64,000 nucleotides of DNA from Novosphingobium sp. MW5 (GTDB lineage Bacteria; Pseudomonadota; Alphaproteobacteria; Sphingomonadales; Sphingomonadaceae): positions 434,001 through 498,000 of the forward strand of contig JAPCWB010000001.1 in the NCBI GenBank assembly GCA_025938935.1, read 5' to 3'. This document shows, in pieces, positions 37,411 to 45,732 of the stretch. Below the pieces are notes generated by a model that ran no database searches, was not told the origin of the DNA, and saw only the letters and a list, made by a program, of their open reading frames with translations. Both the position numbers and the translations under genes were made by a program. Position 1 is the first letter of the stretch, and each line of letters begins with the position of its first letter.

Positions 37411-37509
37411 TCCGATGCCTCTTGATCAATCTGGCACCGCAATGACGCCACTCTCCTGAAACCATTACATATTTTTCAGGGAAGCACAGCCCGGTATTAA
37501 TGCCCAGAC

Positions 37510-38342
37510 CTAGTTTTTGGCGGCGGGTGGCAATTTGGCCAACGCCTCTTCCAGCACCTTGCGCATCGCCGCATAGCCCTTGGGTGAGAGGTGGACTTCG
37601 TCGCTCGCCATGCCTGCGGCAAAACCGCCGTCAGGCGCCGCAAGCGCAGCGTGGTAATCGGCCAGGATTGCGCCCTTCTCTTTCGCGAGGGCAGCCAGGA
37701 AACGGTTCTGTTCGGCGATAAGCGGAGCGGGGCGGTGATCTGGATCGAACGAATTGCGCGCCATCGGCGGCAGGGTGCCGAGGATCACGGTGATGCCCTC
37801 GGCCCGCGCAATATCGACGATCGCCCGCATCGTGCCTTGCCAGCGCGCGGGGTGGACGGCCCGCGCACACCCAGAACGTCATTGGTGCCCGCCAGCACGT
37901 GCATCACACGCGGGCGCAGGGCGACGACATCAGAGGGCACCCGGGCAAGCACTTCCACCGAGGACTGCCCGGAAATGCCGCGGTTCGGCCGGGCATTTCC
38001 GAAGAGCGCCGGGTCCACATCGCCCCATTGCTGGGTGAGCAGATCGCCGATGAACACCATCTCGACCGGCTGGCCGCTCTTCAACAGAGCAGCGTTAGCC
38101 GCGGCGTAAGCGCAAAGGCCGGTCCAGTCATCGAACACCGGCGCATCGCCGAGCACGCTGCGGGTTAGGTCGCTGATGATCTTTCCGGATTCGGACTGGC
38201 TGCGGTCACAGGCATCTGGCCCCATGCCGCGCACCTCCGGACGCATCGCCAGCATGGCGATATGACCAACGCCAAGCAGCGCGAAAAAGCCGAGCGAAAC
38301 CCTTGCGAGGATCGTGACTGCGCGCGAGCCCCCGCCGCTCAC
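37510..38342 (-). pseudogene. SGNH/GDSL-like hydrolase with N-terminal membrane anchor, one frameshift
   Basis: 277 residues after correction. GTG start 7 bases after the spt stop. N-terminal anchor (TILARVSLGFFALLGVGHI), then SGNH blocks: FIGDLLTQQWG, NRGISGQSS, AGTNDVLG, and the catalytic DEVHLSPKGY. The nucleophile Ser of GDS is replaced by Leu (GDLLT). The frame breaks at 37842, where a G seems lost from CCAGG; adding it joins RGPSTPRA to WQGTMRAIVDIARAEG. Co-transcribed with spt and its acyl carrier protein, so perhaps linked to sphingolipid metabolism. With the Ser missing, activity is doubtful. Confidence 0.75.
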
Positions 38343-38349
38343 AGCCGGC

Positions 38350-39603
38350 TCAGCCCAGGATGCCTGCGGTCTTGCCGGCGCGCTGGAACATGCCGATGAT
38401 CGTTTGCACCTGCTCTGCCGTATGCTCAGCGCAGAGCGAGCAGCGCAGCAGTGTCATGTTGGCAGGCGTGGCAGGCGGACGGGCAAGGTTCACGTAGAGC
38501 CCCTCGTGCAGCAGCGCCTCCCACATGGCGGCGCCCCGTTCGAGATCGGGCATGATCACAGAGATGATCGCGCTTTGCGGCTCGCTGGTACCGAGCTGGA
38601 AGCCCGCGTCGGTCAACCCCTTGTGCAGCGTCTTCGAATTTTCCCAAAGGTGCGCCCGCTTGTTGCCGGCGTGCATCAGCTTGCGGATCGAGGTGCACGC
38701 GGTTGCCACCACGCTCGGCGGCAGGCTGGCGGTGAAGACATAGGGGCGGCAGACCAGCCGCAAAATCTCGAACTTCGGGTGGTTCGAAACGCAGAAGCCG
38801 CCGACCGTGCCGACCGACTTGGAGAAGGTGCCGATGACGAAATCGACATCGTCGAGGCAGCCCTGCTCCTCCGCCACGCCGCGCCCGTTGGGGCCGATGA
38901 AGCCCATCGAATGCGCCTCGTCGACGAGAACCATCGCGCCGTTTTCCTTGGCGACCCGGATCATTTCCTTGAGCGGGGCAATGTCGCCGAGCATCGAATA
39001 GACACCCTCGAGGATGACCAGCTTGCCCGCGCCTTCGGGAATGCGCTTCAGGCGCTTTTCCATCGCCTCGATATCGTTGTGCTTGAACGGCACGACTTCG
39101 GCATCACCCAGCTTGCAACCATCCCAGATCGAGGCATGGCTATCGATGTCGAGGATGATGTAATCACCCTTGCCGGCGACGGTGGATATGATGCCAAGGT
39201 TGGCCTGGTACCCGGTCGAGAAGACCATGGCATGCTTCATGCCATAGAAATCGCAGAGAGCTTCCTCGACCGCCTTGTGCCCGGCATAGGTGCCGTTGAG
39301 CACCCGGCTGCCGGTGGTGCCGGCACCGAAATCATCGAGCGCCTTCTTGCCCGCTTCGATGACATCGGGGTCGAAAGTCATGCCCATGTAATTGTAGGTG
39401 CCGAGCAAGATCGTCTGACGCCCGTTGCAGATCGCCTCGGTCGGGGAGATCACTTTCTCCATGACCAGGCCGAAGGGATCCTCCTGCCCGGCCGAGAGCA
39501 GGTTGGTCCGAAGCTGGATCAGCGGGTCGAATTTCGAGAACAGGTCAGGTGCGCCCCCAGTAACTTCCGCCGGACGATCCGCTTCGTCGATGCCTTCGCT
39601 CAT
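38350..39603 (-). CDS. spt: serine palmitoyltransferase
   Basis: 417 residues, PLP-dependent alpha-oxoamine synthase, soluble bacterial homodimer. Motifs: NYMGMTFDPDV, GAGTTGSRVLNGTY, IDSHASIWDGCKLG, VDEAHSMGFIGPNGRG (PLP Asp) and the Schiff-base Lys in FIGTFSKSVGTVGG. Condenses serine with an acyl thioester to 3-ketodihydrosphingosine, first step of sphingolipid synthesis, characteristic of Sphingomonadales where glycosphingolipids replace LPS. Preceded by its acyl carrier protein. Confidence 0.95.
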   Translation of the reverse strand: MSEGIDEADRPAEVTGGAPDLFSKFDPLIQLRTNLLSAGQEDPFGLVMEKVISPTEAICNGRQTILLGTYNYMGMTFDPDVIEAGKKALDDFGAGTTGSRVLNGTYAGHKAVEEALCDFYGMKHAMVFSTGYQANLGIISTVAGKGDYIILDIDSHASIWDGCKLGDAEVVPFKHNDIEAMEKRLKRIPEGAGKLVILEGVYSMLGDIAPLKEMIRVAKENGAMVLVDEAHSMGFIGPNGRGVAEEQGCLDDVDFVIGTFSKSVGTVGGFCVSNHPKFEILRLVCRPYVFTASLPPSVVATACTSIRKLMHAGNKRAHLWENSKTLHKGLTDAGFQLGTSEPQSAIISVIMPDLERGAAMWEALLHEGLYVNLARPPATPANMTLLRCSLCAEHTAEQVQTIIGMFQRAGKTAGILG

Positions 39604-39610
39604 GTGCCCG

Positions 39611-39850
39611 TTACCCCTGAAGCTTCACCACGGCATCGACCAGCTGGCCGTAATTCTCGATTTCCGCCTGCTGGTTCATCGAGATGATGATGTCGAATTC
39701 ATCCTCGATGGCCGCAACGAAATCCATCACCGAAAGGCTGTCGAGCTCGAGGTCATCGGCAAAGGTCGTGGCATCGGTGATCTCGACGCCCTTCTTGTTG
39801 AAGGGATCGATCAGGTCCCGAATCCTCGCGTCGGTGGCTTGGCGGTCCAT
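39611..39850 (-). CDS. acyl carrier protein dedicated to sphingolipid synthesis
   Basis: 79 residues. The phosphopantetheine serine lies in DDLELDSLSVMDFV. ATG 39850 preceded by chance-like sequence. Seven bases before spt, so it most likely supplies the acyl thioester substrate. Distinct from the fatty-acid ACP in sequence. Confidence 0.9.
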   Translation of the reverse strand: MDRQATDARIRDLIDPFNKKGVEITDATTFADDLELDSLSVMDFVAAIEDEFDIIISMNQQAEIENYGQLVDAVVKLQG

Positions 39851-40006
39851 CTGGTTAGGTGCTCCCGAAGTCTGGCAGTGCGATTTCACCGGCCCCTTGG
39901 CCAACGATTGAGGCCGAAAAGCGGCGCTGGCGGGCAAATGTCAAGCCTTGGCAAGCGCATCATCCGCGGGCATCAATGGCGGGCTCGCCAATCGAAAGGC
40001 CCCGCC

Positions 40007-40477
40007 ATGCGCAATTCCCTTAGTGCCGCCGTCTTTCTTGCCCCGCTGCTGGCGCTTTCCGCCTGCGGCAATCCCGACACTCCCGGCGGCCGCGCTGCCG
40101 ATGCGCGGCATGAAAATTTCGAAGCGCTGGGCGATGCTTTCAAGACGATCGACGACGAGCTCAAGGCCCAGGCACCCGATGCGCAGAAGGTCCGCGCCGC
40201 CGCCGCAACTGTCGCGGCGAAGGCCAAGGATATGCCGGGCTGGTTCCCCGCAGGCAGCGGCCCCGCCGATGGCCTGAAGACCGAAGCAAAGGCCGAAGTC
40301 TGGACCAAGCCCGGCGAATTCCGCGCTGTCATGACGGCATTCCGGGATTCGTCCGTCAAGTTGCTCGCCGCAGCCGATGGTTTTGCCGCCGGACAGCCGG
40401 TCGTCGGCCTTCAGGAAGCCGTCAAGCAGGCGGGCGGCACCTGCAAGAAGTGCCACGACGGTTTCAAGGAAGACTGA
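40007..40477 (+). CDS. cytochrome c' family lipoprotein
   Basis: 156 residues. Lipoprotein signal with lipobox LSAC, four-helix bundle and the heme site CKKCH near the C-terminus (GGTCKKCHDGFKED), as in cytochrome c'. Class members bind NO or serve as electron carriers. Divergent from the sphingolipid operon. Confidence 0.85.
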   Translation: MRNSLSAAVFLAPLLALSACGNPDTPGGRAADARHENFEALGDAFKTIDDELKAQAPDAQKVRAAAATVAAKAKDMPGWFPAGSGPADGLKTEAKAEVWTKPGEFRAVMTAFRDSSVKLLAAADGFAAGQPVVGLQEAVKQAGGTCKKCHDGFKED

Positions 40478-40486
40478 GCGGGACCT

Positions 40487-40861
40487 TCAGGGCGCGCGCT
40501 CGACCAGTCCCTTCACCGCCAACATGAACGGACCGATCGACACCGGCTTGGCAAGGTATCCCTCGGCCCCGGCATCGCGAATCCGCTCCTCGTCGCCCTT
40601 GCCGGCGTAGGCCGTCACGGCGAGGACCGGGATCGGACGCAGCACCGGATCGCGCTTGGCCTGTTCGATCAGCTCGACGCCCGATACTTCGGCAAGCTGG
40701 ATGTCCATGATGATCAGGTTGGGGACGAATTCCCGCGCCCGCTCAAGCGCAACATGACCATCGGCCACTGGCTCAACGGCGTAGCCCTGACTTCTCAGGA
40801 CGTCGCAGAACAATTTACGATTCAGGTCGTTGTCCTCGACAACGAGGATGCGCTTTGCCAT
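40487..40861 (-). CDS. divK: single-domain response regulator DivK
   Basis: 124 residues, receiver domain only: EDNDLNRKLF, phospho-acceptor Asp in LIIMDIQL, Thr/Ala in VTAYAGKGDEER and Lys in GYLAKPVS. Very similar to Caulobacter DivK, the cell-cycle switch that controls the CckA-CtrA pathway. ctrA lies 7 kb away. Confidence 0.9.
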   Translation of the reverse strand: MAKRILVVEDNDLNRKLFCDVLRSQGYAVEPVADGHVALERAREFVPNLIIMDIQLAEVSGVELIEQAKRDPVLRPIPVLAVTAYAGKGDEERIRDAGAEGYLAKPVSIGPFMLAVKGLVERAP

Positions 40862-40889
40862 GCCCTCGTCTAACCCCAGAACGGAGTAG

Positions 40890-41171
40890 CTGGCAATTCT
40901 GCGCGAACCCAAATCCCCCGATGCGGACCCGCAGGTCCTGGCCCTGTCAGCACTCGTCTGGGTGCTGGGCGACGAAGATCGCCGCCAGCGGCTGATGGAC
41001 CTGACCGGTATGGCTCCCGAGGAATTGCGCGCCGGGCTTGGCGATCCCGCCGTGCTTTGCGCGGTGCTCGATTTCCTCTGCGCGCACGAGCCCGACCTCA
41101 TCGCGGCGAGCGAGGCGCTTGGCGTCGAACCGCAAGCCCTTGCCAATGCCCGCGAAAGGCTGAACGCGTGA
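40890..41171 (+). CDS. DUF3572 family protein
   Basis: About 93 residues, helical: PQVLALSALVWVLGDEDRRQRLMDLTGMAPEELR...AVLDFLCAHEPDLIAASEALGV, the DUF3572 pattern. The start is unclear: an in-frame stop at 40887 precedes CTG 40890 and there is no ATG; a GTG at 40962 would cut off the conserved N-terminus. The stop overlaps the next GTG start. Confidence 0.65.
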   Translation: MAILREPKSPDADPQVLALSALVWVLGDEDRRQRLMDLTGMAPEELRAGLGDPAVLCAVLDFLCAHEPDLIAASEALGVEPQALANARERLNA

Positions 41172-41800
41172 CCCGCCCCCTGCTGATAACCGATTGCGAC
41201 GAAGTGCTGCTGCACATGGTCAAGCCCTTCCGCGACTGGCTGGTGGAGCTGCACGGCATCGATTTCCACTGGAACGGCAACGATTTCGCGCGCGCCGTCC
41301 ATTACATTGCCACCGGGGACCTCGTCCCTCAGGCAGAAACATGGCGGTTGCTCAACGGCTTCTTCGAAACCGAGATGGAGCGGCAATACCCCATTGCCGG
41401 CGCGCTCGAAGCGATCGGCGAGATCGGGCGTGAGGCTGACGTGGTCGTCCTCACCAATCTGCAGGACCAGTTCAACGCCGCCCGCACCAGCCAGCTGGCA
41501 TCGCACGGCTTGAACCTCCGCGTTTTCACCAATCAGGGGCCAAAGGGGCCGGCGCTGCAAAAGATCCTGGCCGAGTACCGACCCAGCCGGGCGCTGTTCA
41601 TCGACGATATCCACCATCACCACGGCTCGGTCGCGGAACTGGCGCCGGACGTTCACCGCCTGCACCTTTGCGGTGAGCCGCTGCTCGCCCCGCATATCAC
41701 ATGCGCGCATCAGGGCGGAACGGCCCATGCCCGGATCGACGACTGGAACGAGGCCTTGCCCTGGATTGCCGGAAAGCTCTACGGAGAGGCGCATGACTGA
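41168..41800 (+). CDS. HAD superfamily hydrolase
   Basis: 210 residues. Motif I is LLITDCDEVLLH (Asp nucleophile pair), motif II VVLTNL, motif IV FIDDIHHHH. GTG start overlapping the DUF3572 stop. Phosphatase of unknown substrate. Second gene of a coupled operon through the FemAB-like gene. Confidence 0.8.
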   Translation: MTRPLLITDCDEVLLHMVKPFRDWLVELHGIDFHWNGNDFARAVHYIATGDLVPQAETWRLLNGFFETEMERQYPIAGALEAIGEIGREADVVVLTNLQDQFNAARTSQLASHGLNLRVFTNQGPKGPALQKILAEYRPSRALFIDDIHHHHGSVAELAPDVHRLHLCGEPLLAPHITCAHQGGTAHARIDDWNEALPWIAGKLYGEAHD

Positions 41801-42263
41801 CAGCGAAATCGAAAGCCGCCTGGCCGAACTCGGCCTCACACTTCCCACCGCCGCAGCACCGGTTGCCGCCTATATCCCGGTCGTCGTGGCTGGCGGGCTG
41901 GCACACGTGTCCGGGCAATTGCCTTTCATCGACGGCAAGCTGGTGACCGGCAGGCTGGGCGAGGACGTGACGGCGGAACAGGGCAACGCCGCCGCGCAGG
42001 CTTGCGGGCTGATGATCCTGGCGCAGCTGAAGGCGGCGCTGGGTTCGCTTTCGCGGGTAGAGCGGATCGTCAAGCTTGGCGGCTTCGTCAATGCCAGCGG
42101 AGATTTCACCGACCAGCCGAAGGTGATCAACGGCGCTTCAGAACTGATGGTCGCGGTGTTCGGCGAAGCCGGAAAGCACGCGCGCAGCGCGGTGGGAGTT
42201 CCTTGCCTGCCACTGGGCGCAGCGGTTGAGGTGGACGCAATTGTCGCTGTTAAGCCCGCTTGA
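41793..42263 (+). CDS. RidA family protein
   Basis: 156 residues. PVAAYIPVVVAGGLAHVSGQLPF at the N-terminus, KLGGFVNASGDF and the C-terminal signature RSAVGVPCLPLGAAVEVDAI with Arg of the active site. Deaminates reactive enamine/imine intermediates by family. The longer COG0251-type form. Overlaps the HAD gene by 8 bases. Confidence 0.9.
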   Translation: MTDSEIESRLAELGLTLPTAAAPVAAYIPVVVAGGLAHVSGQLPFIDGKLVTGRLGEDVTAEQGNAAAQACGLMILAQLKAALGSLSRVERIVKLGGFVNASGDFTDQPKVINGASELMVAVFGEAGKHARSAVGVPCLPLGAAVEVDAIVAVKPA

Positions 42264-43008
42264 TCGCTGGCTGGCACCGGCCCCGGGTGAAAGCCGGGTC
42301 GGCTGGCTGAGCGGCGCGCGCTTTGCCCATCGCGGGTTGCATGGTGAAGGCGTGCCGGAAAACAGCCCCTCCGCCTTCGCCGCCGCCTTGGCGCGCGGCT
42401 GGGGCATTGAATGCGATGTCCAGAAATCGAGCGACGACCAGGCCATGGTCTTCCACGATTTCGAGCTTGATCGGCTGACCGGAGAGAGCGGTCCGGTCAA
42501 TGTACGCAGCGGAGCGCAACTGGCTGCGATCACGCTTTCCGGCAGCACGGATACTATCCCGTCGCTCCGCATGCTGCTCGATCAGGTAGCGGGGTCAGTA
42601 CCGCTGCTGATCGAGATAAAGTCCAAGCGCGAACGGCCCGTCCCGGCGATCTGCCTCGCGGTGCGCCGGGCGCTGGAAGGCTATCGCGGACCGCACGCCA
42701 TCATGAGCTTCGACCCTCGCGTGGGTGCATGGTTCGCCCACCATGCCCCGCTCACACCGCGCGGTTTGGTGGTGACCGAGGAGAACGACAAGGCCCTGCC
42801 CGGGCGCCTGCGCCGCCACTTGTGGCTGTGGCTGGCAAAGCCGGATTTCCTTGCCTACGACATCCGCGACCTGCCGAGCCGCTTTGCCGCCAGCCAGCGC
42901 AAACGCGGCATTCCGGTAGCGACATGGACCGTGCGCAGCGCCGAACACCGCGAGCGCGCCGCAGAACACGCCGATGCGCCAATCGCGGAAGGCCCCGGTG
43001 TTGCGTGA
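42241..43008 (+). CDS. glycerophosphodiester phosphodiesterase
   Basis: 255 residues. Active-site FAHRGLHGEGVPENSPSAF with both catalytic His nearby, ECDVQKSSDDQAMVFHD, and LIEIKSKRE (metal Glu). TTG 42241 chosen: AGGTGGA lies 5 bases upstream. No signal peptide, so cytoplasmic. Releases glycerol-3-phosphate from glycerophosphodiesters. Confidence 0.9.
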   Translation: MSLLSPLDRWLAPAPGESRVGWLSGARFAHRGLHGEGVPENSPSAFAAALARGWGIECDVQKSSDDQAMVFHDFELDRLTGESGPVNVRSGAQLAAITLSGSTDTIPSLRMLLDQVAGSVPLLIEIKSKRERPVPAICLAVRRALEGYRGPHAIMSFDPRVGAWFAHHAPLTPRGLVVTEENDKALPGRLRRHLWLWLAKPDFLAYDIRDLPSRFAASQRKRGIPVATWTVRSAEHRERAAEHADAPIAEGPGVA

Positions 43009-44137
43009 ACGAGCGCGAGGTTGAGATCCGACTGGGCGGCGGCGTCGGACAGATCGACGCTGCCGATTGGGATGGGCTTCACGATGGCTCCAACCCGTTT
43101 GTCTCGCATGTCTTCCTGACCCTGCTCGAGGATTCGGGCAGCGTCGGCGGAGCGAGCGGCTGGACGCCGGCACCGCTGCTGCTGAACGATGACACCGGTC
43201 TGCTCGGCGCACTCCCGGCCTACATCAAGCAGCACAGCCAGGGCGAATATGTCTTCGATCACAGCTGGGCCGATGCCTGGCACCGCGCGGGAGGGGATTA
43301 CTATCCAAAGCTGCAAATTGCCGTGCCGTTCACACCCGCGACCGGCCCGAGGATCCTGACCCGGGAGACCGCGCTTGCCCCGGCCCTGCTGCGCGCTGCC
43401 GAGCAGGTTTGCGCGCAGAATGGCCTGTCATCCGCCCATGCGACCTTCATCGATCCGGCGCAGCTGCCGATGTTCGAAGCGGCAGGCTGGATGCTGCGCA
43501 GCGACATCCAGTTCCATTGGGAGAACCGGGGTTACGGCAGCTTTGACGATTTCCTGAGCGCGCTGTCATCCGCCAAGCGCAAGAACCTCCGCAAGGAACG
43601 AGCCGCCGCACAGGATGGCGTTTCGATCAGCCGCCTGACGGGCAGTGACATCCGCGAAGAGCACTGGGACGCCTTCTGGCATTTCTATCAGGATACCGGC
43701 GCGAGGAAGTGGGGCCGGCCCTACCTGACCCGTGAAGCCTTCAGCCTGATCGGCGAACGCATGGCGGGCAAGGTCCTGCTGGTCATGGCAGAGATCGACG
43801 GTGCCTTTGTGGCCGGTGCGCTCAACTTCATAGGCGGCGATGCACTCTATGGCCGCTACTGGGGGCGCTGCTCGACAAGCCGTTCCTGCATTTCGAGCTG
43901 TGCTATTATCAGGCGATCGACGCGGCGATCGAGCTTGGCCTGTCGCGTGTCGAGGCCGGGGCGCAGGGCGGGCACAAGCTGGCGCGCGGTTATGCGCCGG
44001 TGCAGACCTGGTCAGCGCACCACATCGTTCATCCCGGTTTCCGGGCGGCTGTGGCAGATTTTCTGGAAAAGGAGCGGGCCGGGGTCGCTGGCGAGCAGGC
44101 TTGGCTCGATCAAAGGACCCCGTTCCGGAAAAGTTAG
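43005..44137 (+). pseudogene. FemAB/COG3146-like GNAT family acyltransferase, one frameshift
   Basis: About 377 residues after correction. GTG start overlapping the previous stop (GTGA). The N-terminal half has NPFVSHVFLTLLEDSGSVGGASGW, YPKLQIAVPFTPATGPRIL; the C-terminal GNAT-like half has HWENRGYGSFDDFLSALSSAKRKNLRKER. The frame breaks at the G5 run 43861-43865; a sixth G joins LYGRYWG to ALLDKPFLHFELCYYQAI and to the TAG at 44137. Members form amide bonds on cell-envelope components; substrate unknown. Confidence 0.82.
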
Positions 44138-44138
44138 G

Positions 44139-44468
44139 TCAGGCCGCCTTGCGGCTGGTGACCGAAATCCATTCGCGGGCGCGGCGCTGAGCCTCGGCGA
44201 TTTCGCGGGCGGTCATTTCTTCCGAAACGTCGGCGCGGCACTGGGCGGCGTCTTCATATCCGGCTACCGCGGCGAGGTTGAACCACTTGTGCGCCTCGAT
44301 CAGGTCGCACGGCGCGCCGTGGCTTCCGGTCGAGTAGGCAACGCCCAGGTCGAAATAGGCGGAAAGGTCACCCTGTGCGGCTGCGGCAAGGCAGCTTGCC
44401 ACCAGCATGTCAGTCTCGGTTTCGTCGGCCGGGCTGTATTCGACCGGCTTGGTCCAATGTGCGCTCAT
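44139..44468 (-). CDS. SEL1-like repeat protein
   Basis: 109 residues with one SEL1-type unit (YFDLGVAYSTGSHGAPCDLIEAHKWFNLAAVAGYEDA). ATG 44468 preferred; upstream ATG 44519 possible. Stops one base from the convergent FemAB-like gene. Function unknown; such repeats bind proteins. Confidence 0.75.
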   Translation of the reverse strand: MSAHWTKPVEYSPADETETDMLVASCLAAAAQGDLSAYFDLGVAYSTGSHGAPCDLIEAHKWFNLAAVAGYEDAAQCRADVSEEMTAREIAEAQRRAREWISVTSRKAA

Positions 44469-44545
44469 CCTTCGTACCCCCTTGAGGCGGAACCCCTTTT
44501 GTCCGCCGATGAGGATCAAGCTGGGCGATCATGGATAACAAAAGG

Positions 44546-44561
44546 TTAACGCGAAGGTTAA
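44546..44561. promoter_or_regulatory. TTAAC-N6-GTTAA palindrome upstream of dksA
   Basis: Inverted repeat in the 248-base divergent region between the SEL1 and dksA genes. The TTAA half-sites recall CtrA boxes but the geometry differs from the TTAA-N7-TTAA direct form. Possible regulator site. Confidence 0.25.
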
Positions 44562-44716
44562 AAAGTGAATTACCGGCCGCGCCCGCTGTTTGCCGCTTGT
44601 GCGGATTAAGGGCGATCACTATAGGCGCGCTCAGTTTGACGGCGGGCGGCCATCGGAAAAATCCGGGGCGGCAGGGCACTTCGCCGGGCACCCTCGTGGG
44701 AGGAAAAGGATTACCG

Positions 44717-45175
44717 ATGCCCTCAATTCTGGCTGACGATATCGACATTCTGGCGAAAGCCAAACGCGCGCTCACGGGCGATTACGTCCCTTCCGAAAAC
44801 GAAGAGTACATGTCCGAACCGCAGGCCGATTATTTCCGCCGCCTGCTTCAGGCATGGAAGCGGGCGATCCTCGATTCTTCCGCAGACACGCTCCAGCACC
44901 TGCAGGAAGGCCCCATCCGCGAGCCCGATCTCAACGACCGCGCATCGAGCGAAACTGACTGGGGCATCGAACTTCGCACCCGGGACCGCCAGCGCAAGCT
45001 GATCGCCAAGATCGATTCGGCGATTCGCCGTATCGAGGAAGGCGAGTATGGGTACTGTGAGGTCACAGGTGAGCCGATCGGCCTTGGCCGCCTCATCGCC
45101 CGTCCGATTGCAACCATGACGGTCGAGGCCCAGGAAGCACACGAACGTCGCGAAAAGGTATCGCGCGACGATTGA
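44717..45175 (+). CDS. dksA: RNA polymerase-binding transcription factor DksA
   Basis: 152 residues. Coiled-coil with the tip acidic residues (PLNDRAS-type region DLNDRASSETDWGIELRTRDRQRKLI), then the zinc-ribbon region YGYCEVTGEPIGLGRLIARPIATMTVEAQEAHERREK. Only one of the four canonical zinc cysteines remains, as in many alphaproteobacterial DksA proteins. Works with ppGpp on the polymerase secondary channel. Confidence 0.93.
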   Translation: MPSILADDIDILAKAKRALTGDYVPSENEEYMSEPQADYFRRLLQAWKRAILDSSADTLQHLQEGPIREPDLNDRASSETDWGIELRTRDRQRKLIAKIDSAIRRIEEGEYGYCEVTGEPIGLGRLIARPIATMTVEAQEAHERREKVSRDD

Positions 45176-45316
45176 ACCGAATTGGTCGCAAATTTGGGGC
45201 AACCTGTAACAAGCGTTAACTGCTTGTTTGCCGACTTCAGGCTATTTTCTTCGCTGCTTTCGGTGCCCGCCTTGCGCGGACGCCTTTCGATTCTGCGCGG
45301 AGGAAGAACGAGCATC

Positions 45317-45688
45317 ATGGCCGAGGTCGATAACCGGCAAATTGCGCGCGACAGCCTTTTCGTCCTGGTCGAACTGCGTCTTGATGGCGACCAGACGGTG
45401 CACCGCGTCAAGATGCGCAACCTTTCCGCCGGTGGCATGATGGCTGAAGGGCCGGTGCTGGCCCTGCGGGGACTGGTCGTCTGGGTAAACCTCCGCAACA
45501 TCGGCTGGGTCGAAGGTTCGATCGCCTGGGTGCAGGAAAGCCGCTTCGGCATCGCCTTCCGTGACGAGATCGACCCCAAGCTCGCCCGTGCACCGCAGAC
45601 CGGGAAGCCCGCCAATGACGGGCTGCTCATCCACCGCCCCGCCGCGGTGCTCGCTTCCCGCAACGATGGACCGTTGCGCAAGATCTGA
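45317..45688 (+). CDS. PilZ domain protein, c-di-GMP receptor candidate
   Basis: 123 residues. The PilZ signature RQIAR (RxxxR) and NLSAGGM (D/N-x-S-x-x-G) near residues 7-40 are intact. Stand-alone PilZ domain, so it would act by partner binding. ATG 45317; upstream sequence is not conserved-looking. Confidence 0.82.
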   Translation: MAEVDNRQIARDSLFVLVELRLDGDQTVHRVKMRNLSAGGMMAEGPVLALRGLVVWVNLRNIGWVEGSIAWVQESRFGIAFRDEIDPKLARAPQTGKPANDGLLIHRPAAVLASRNDGPLRKI

Positions 45689-45732
45689 TCGCCGCCTTGA
45701 GGTTTGCTCCATCCGGGCCTAACCCTTGGGCG

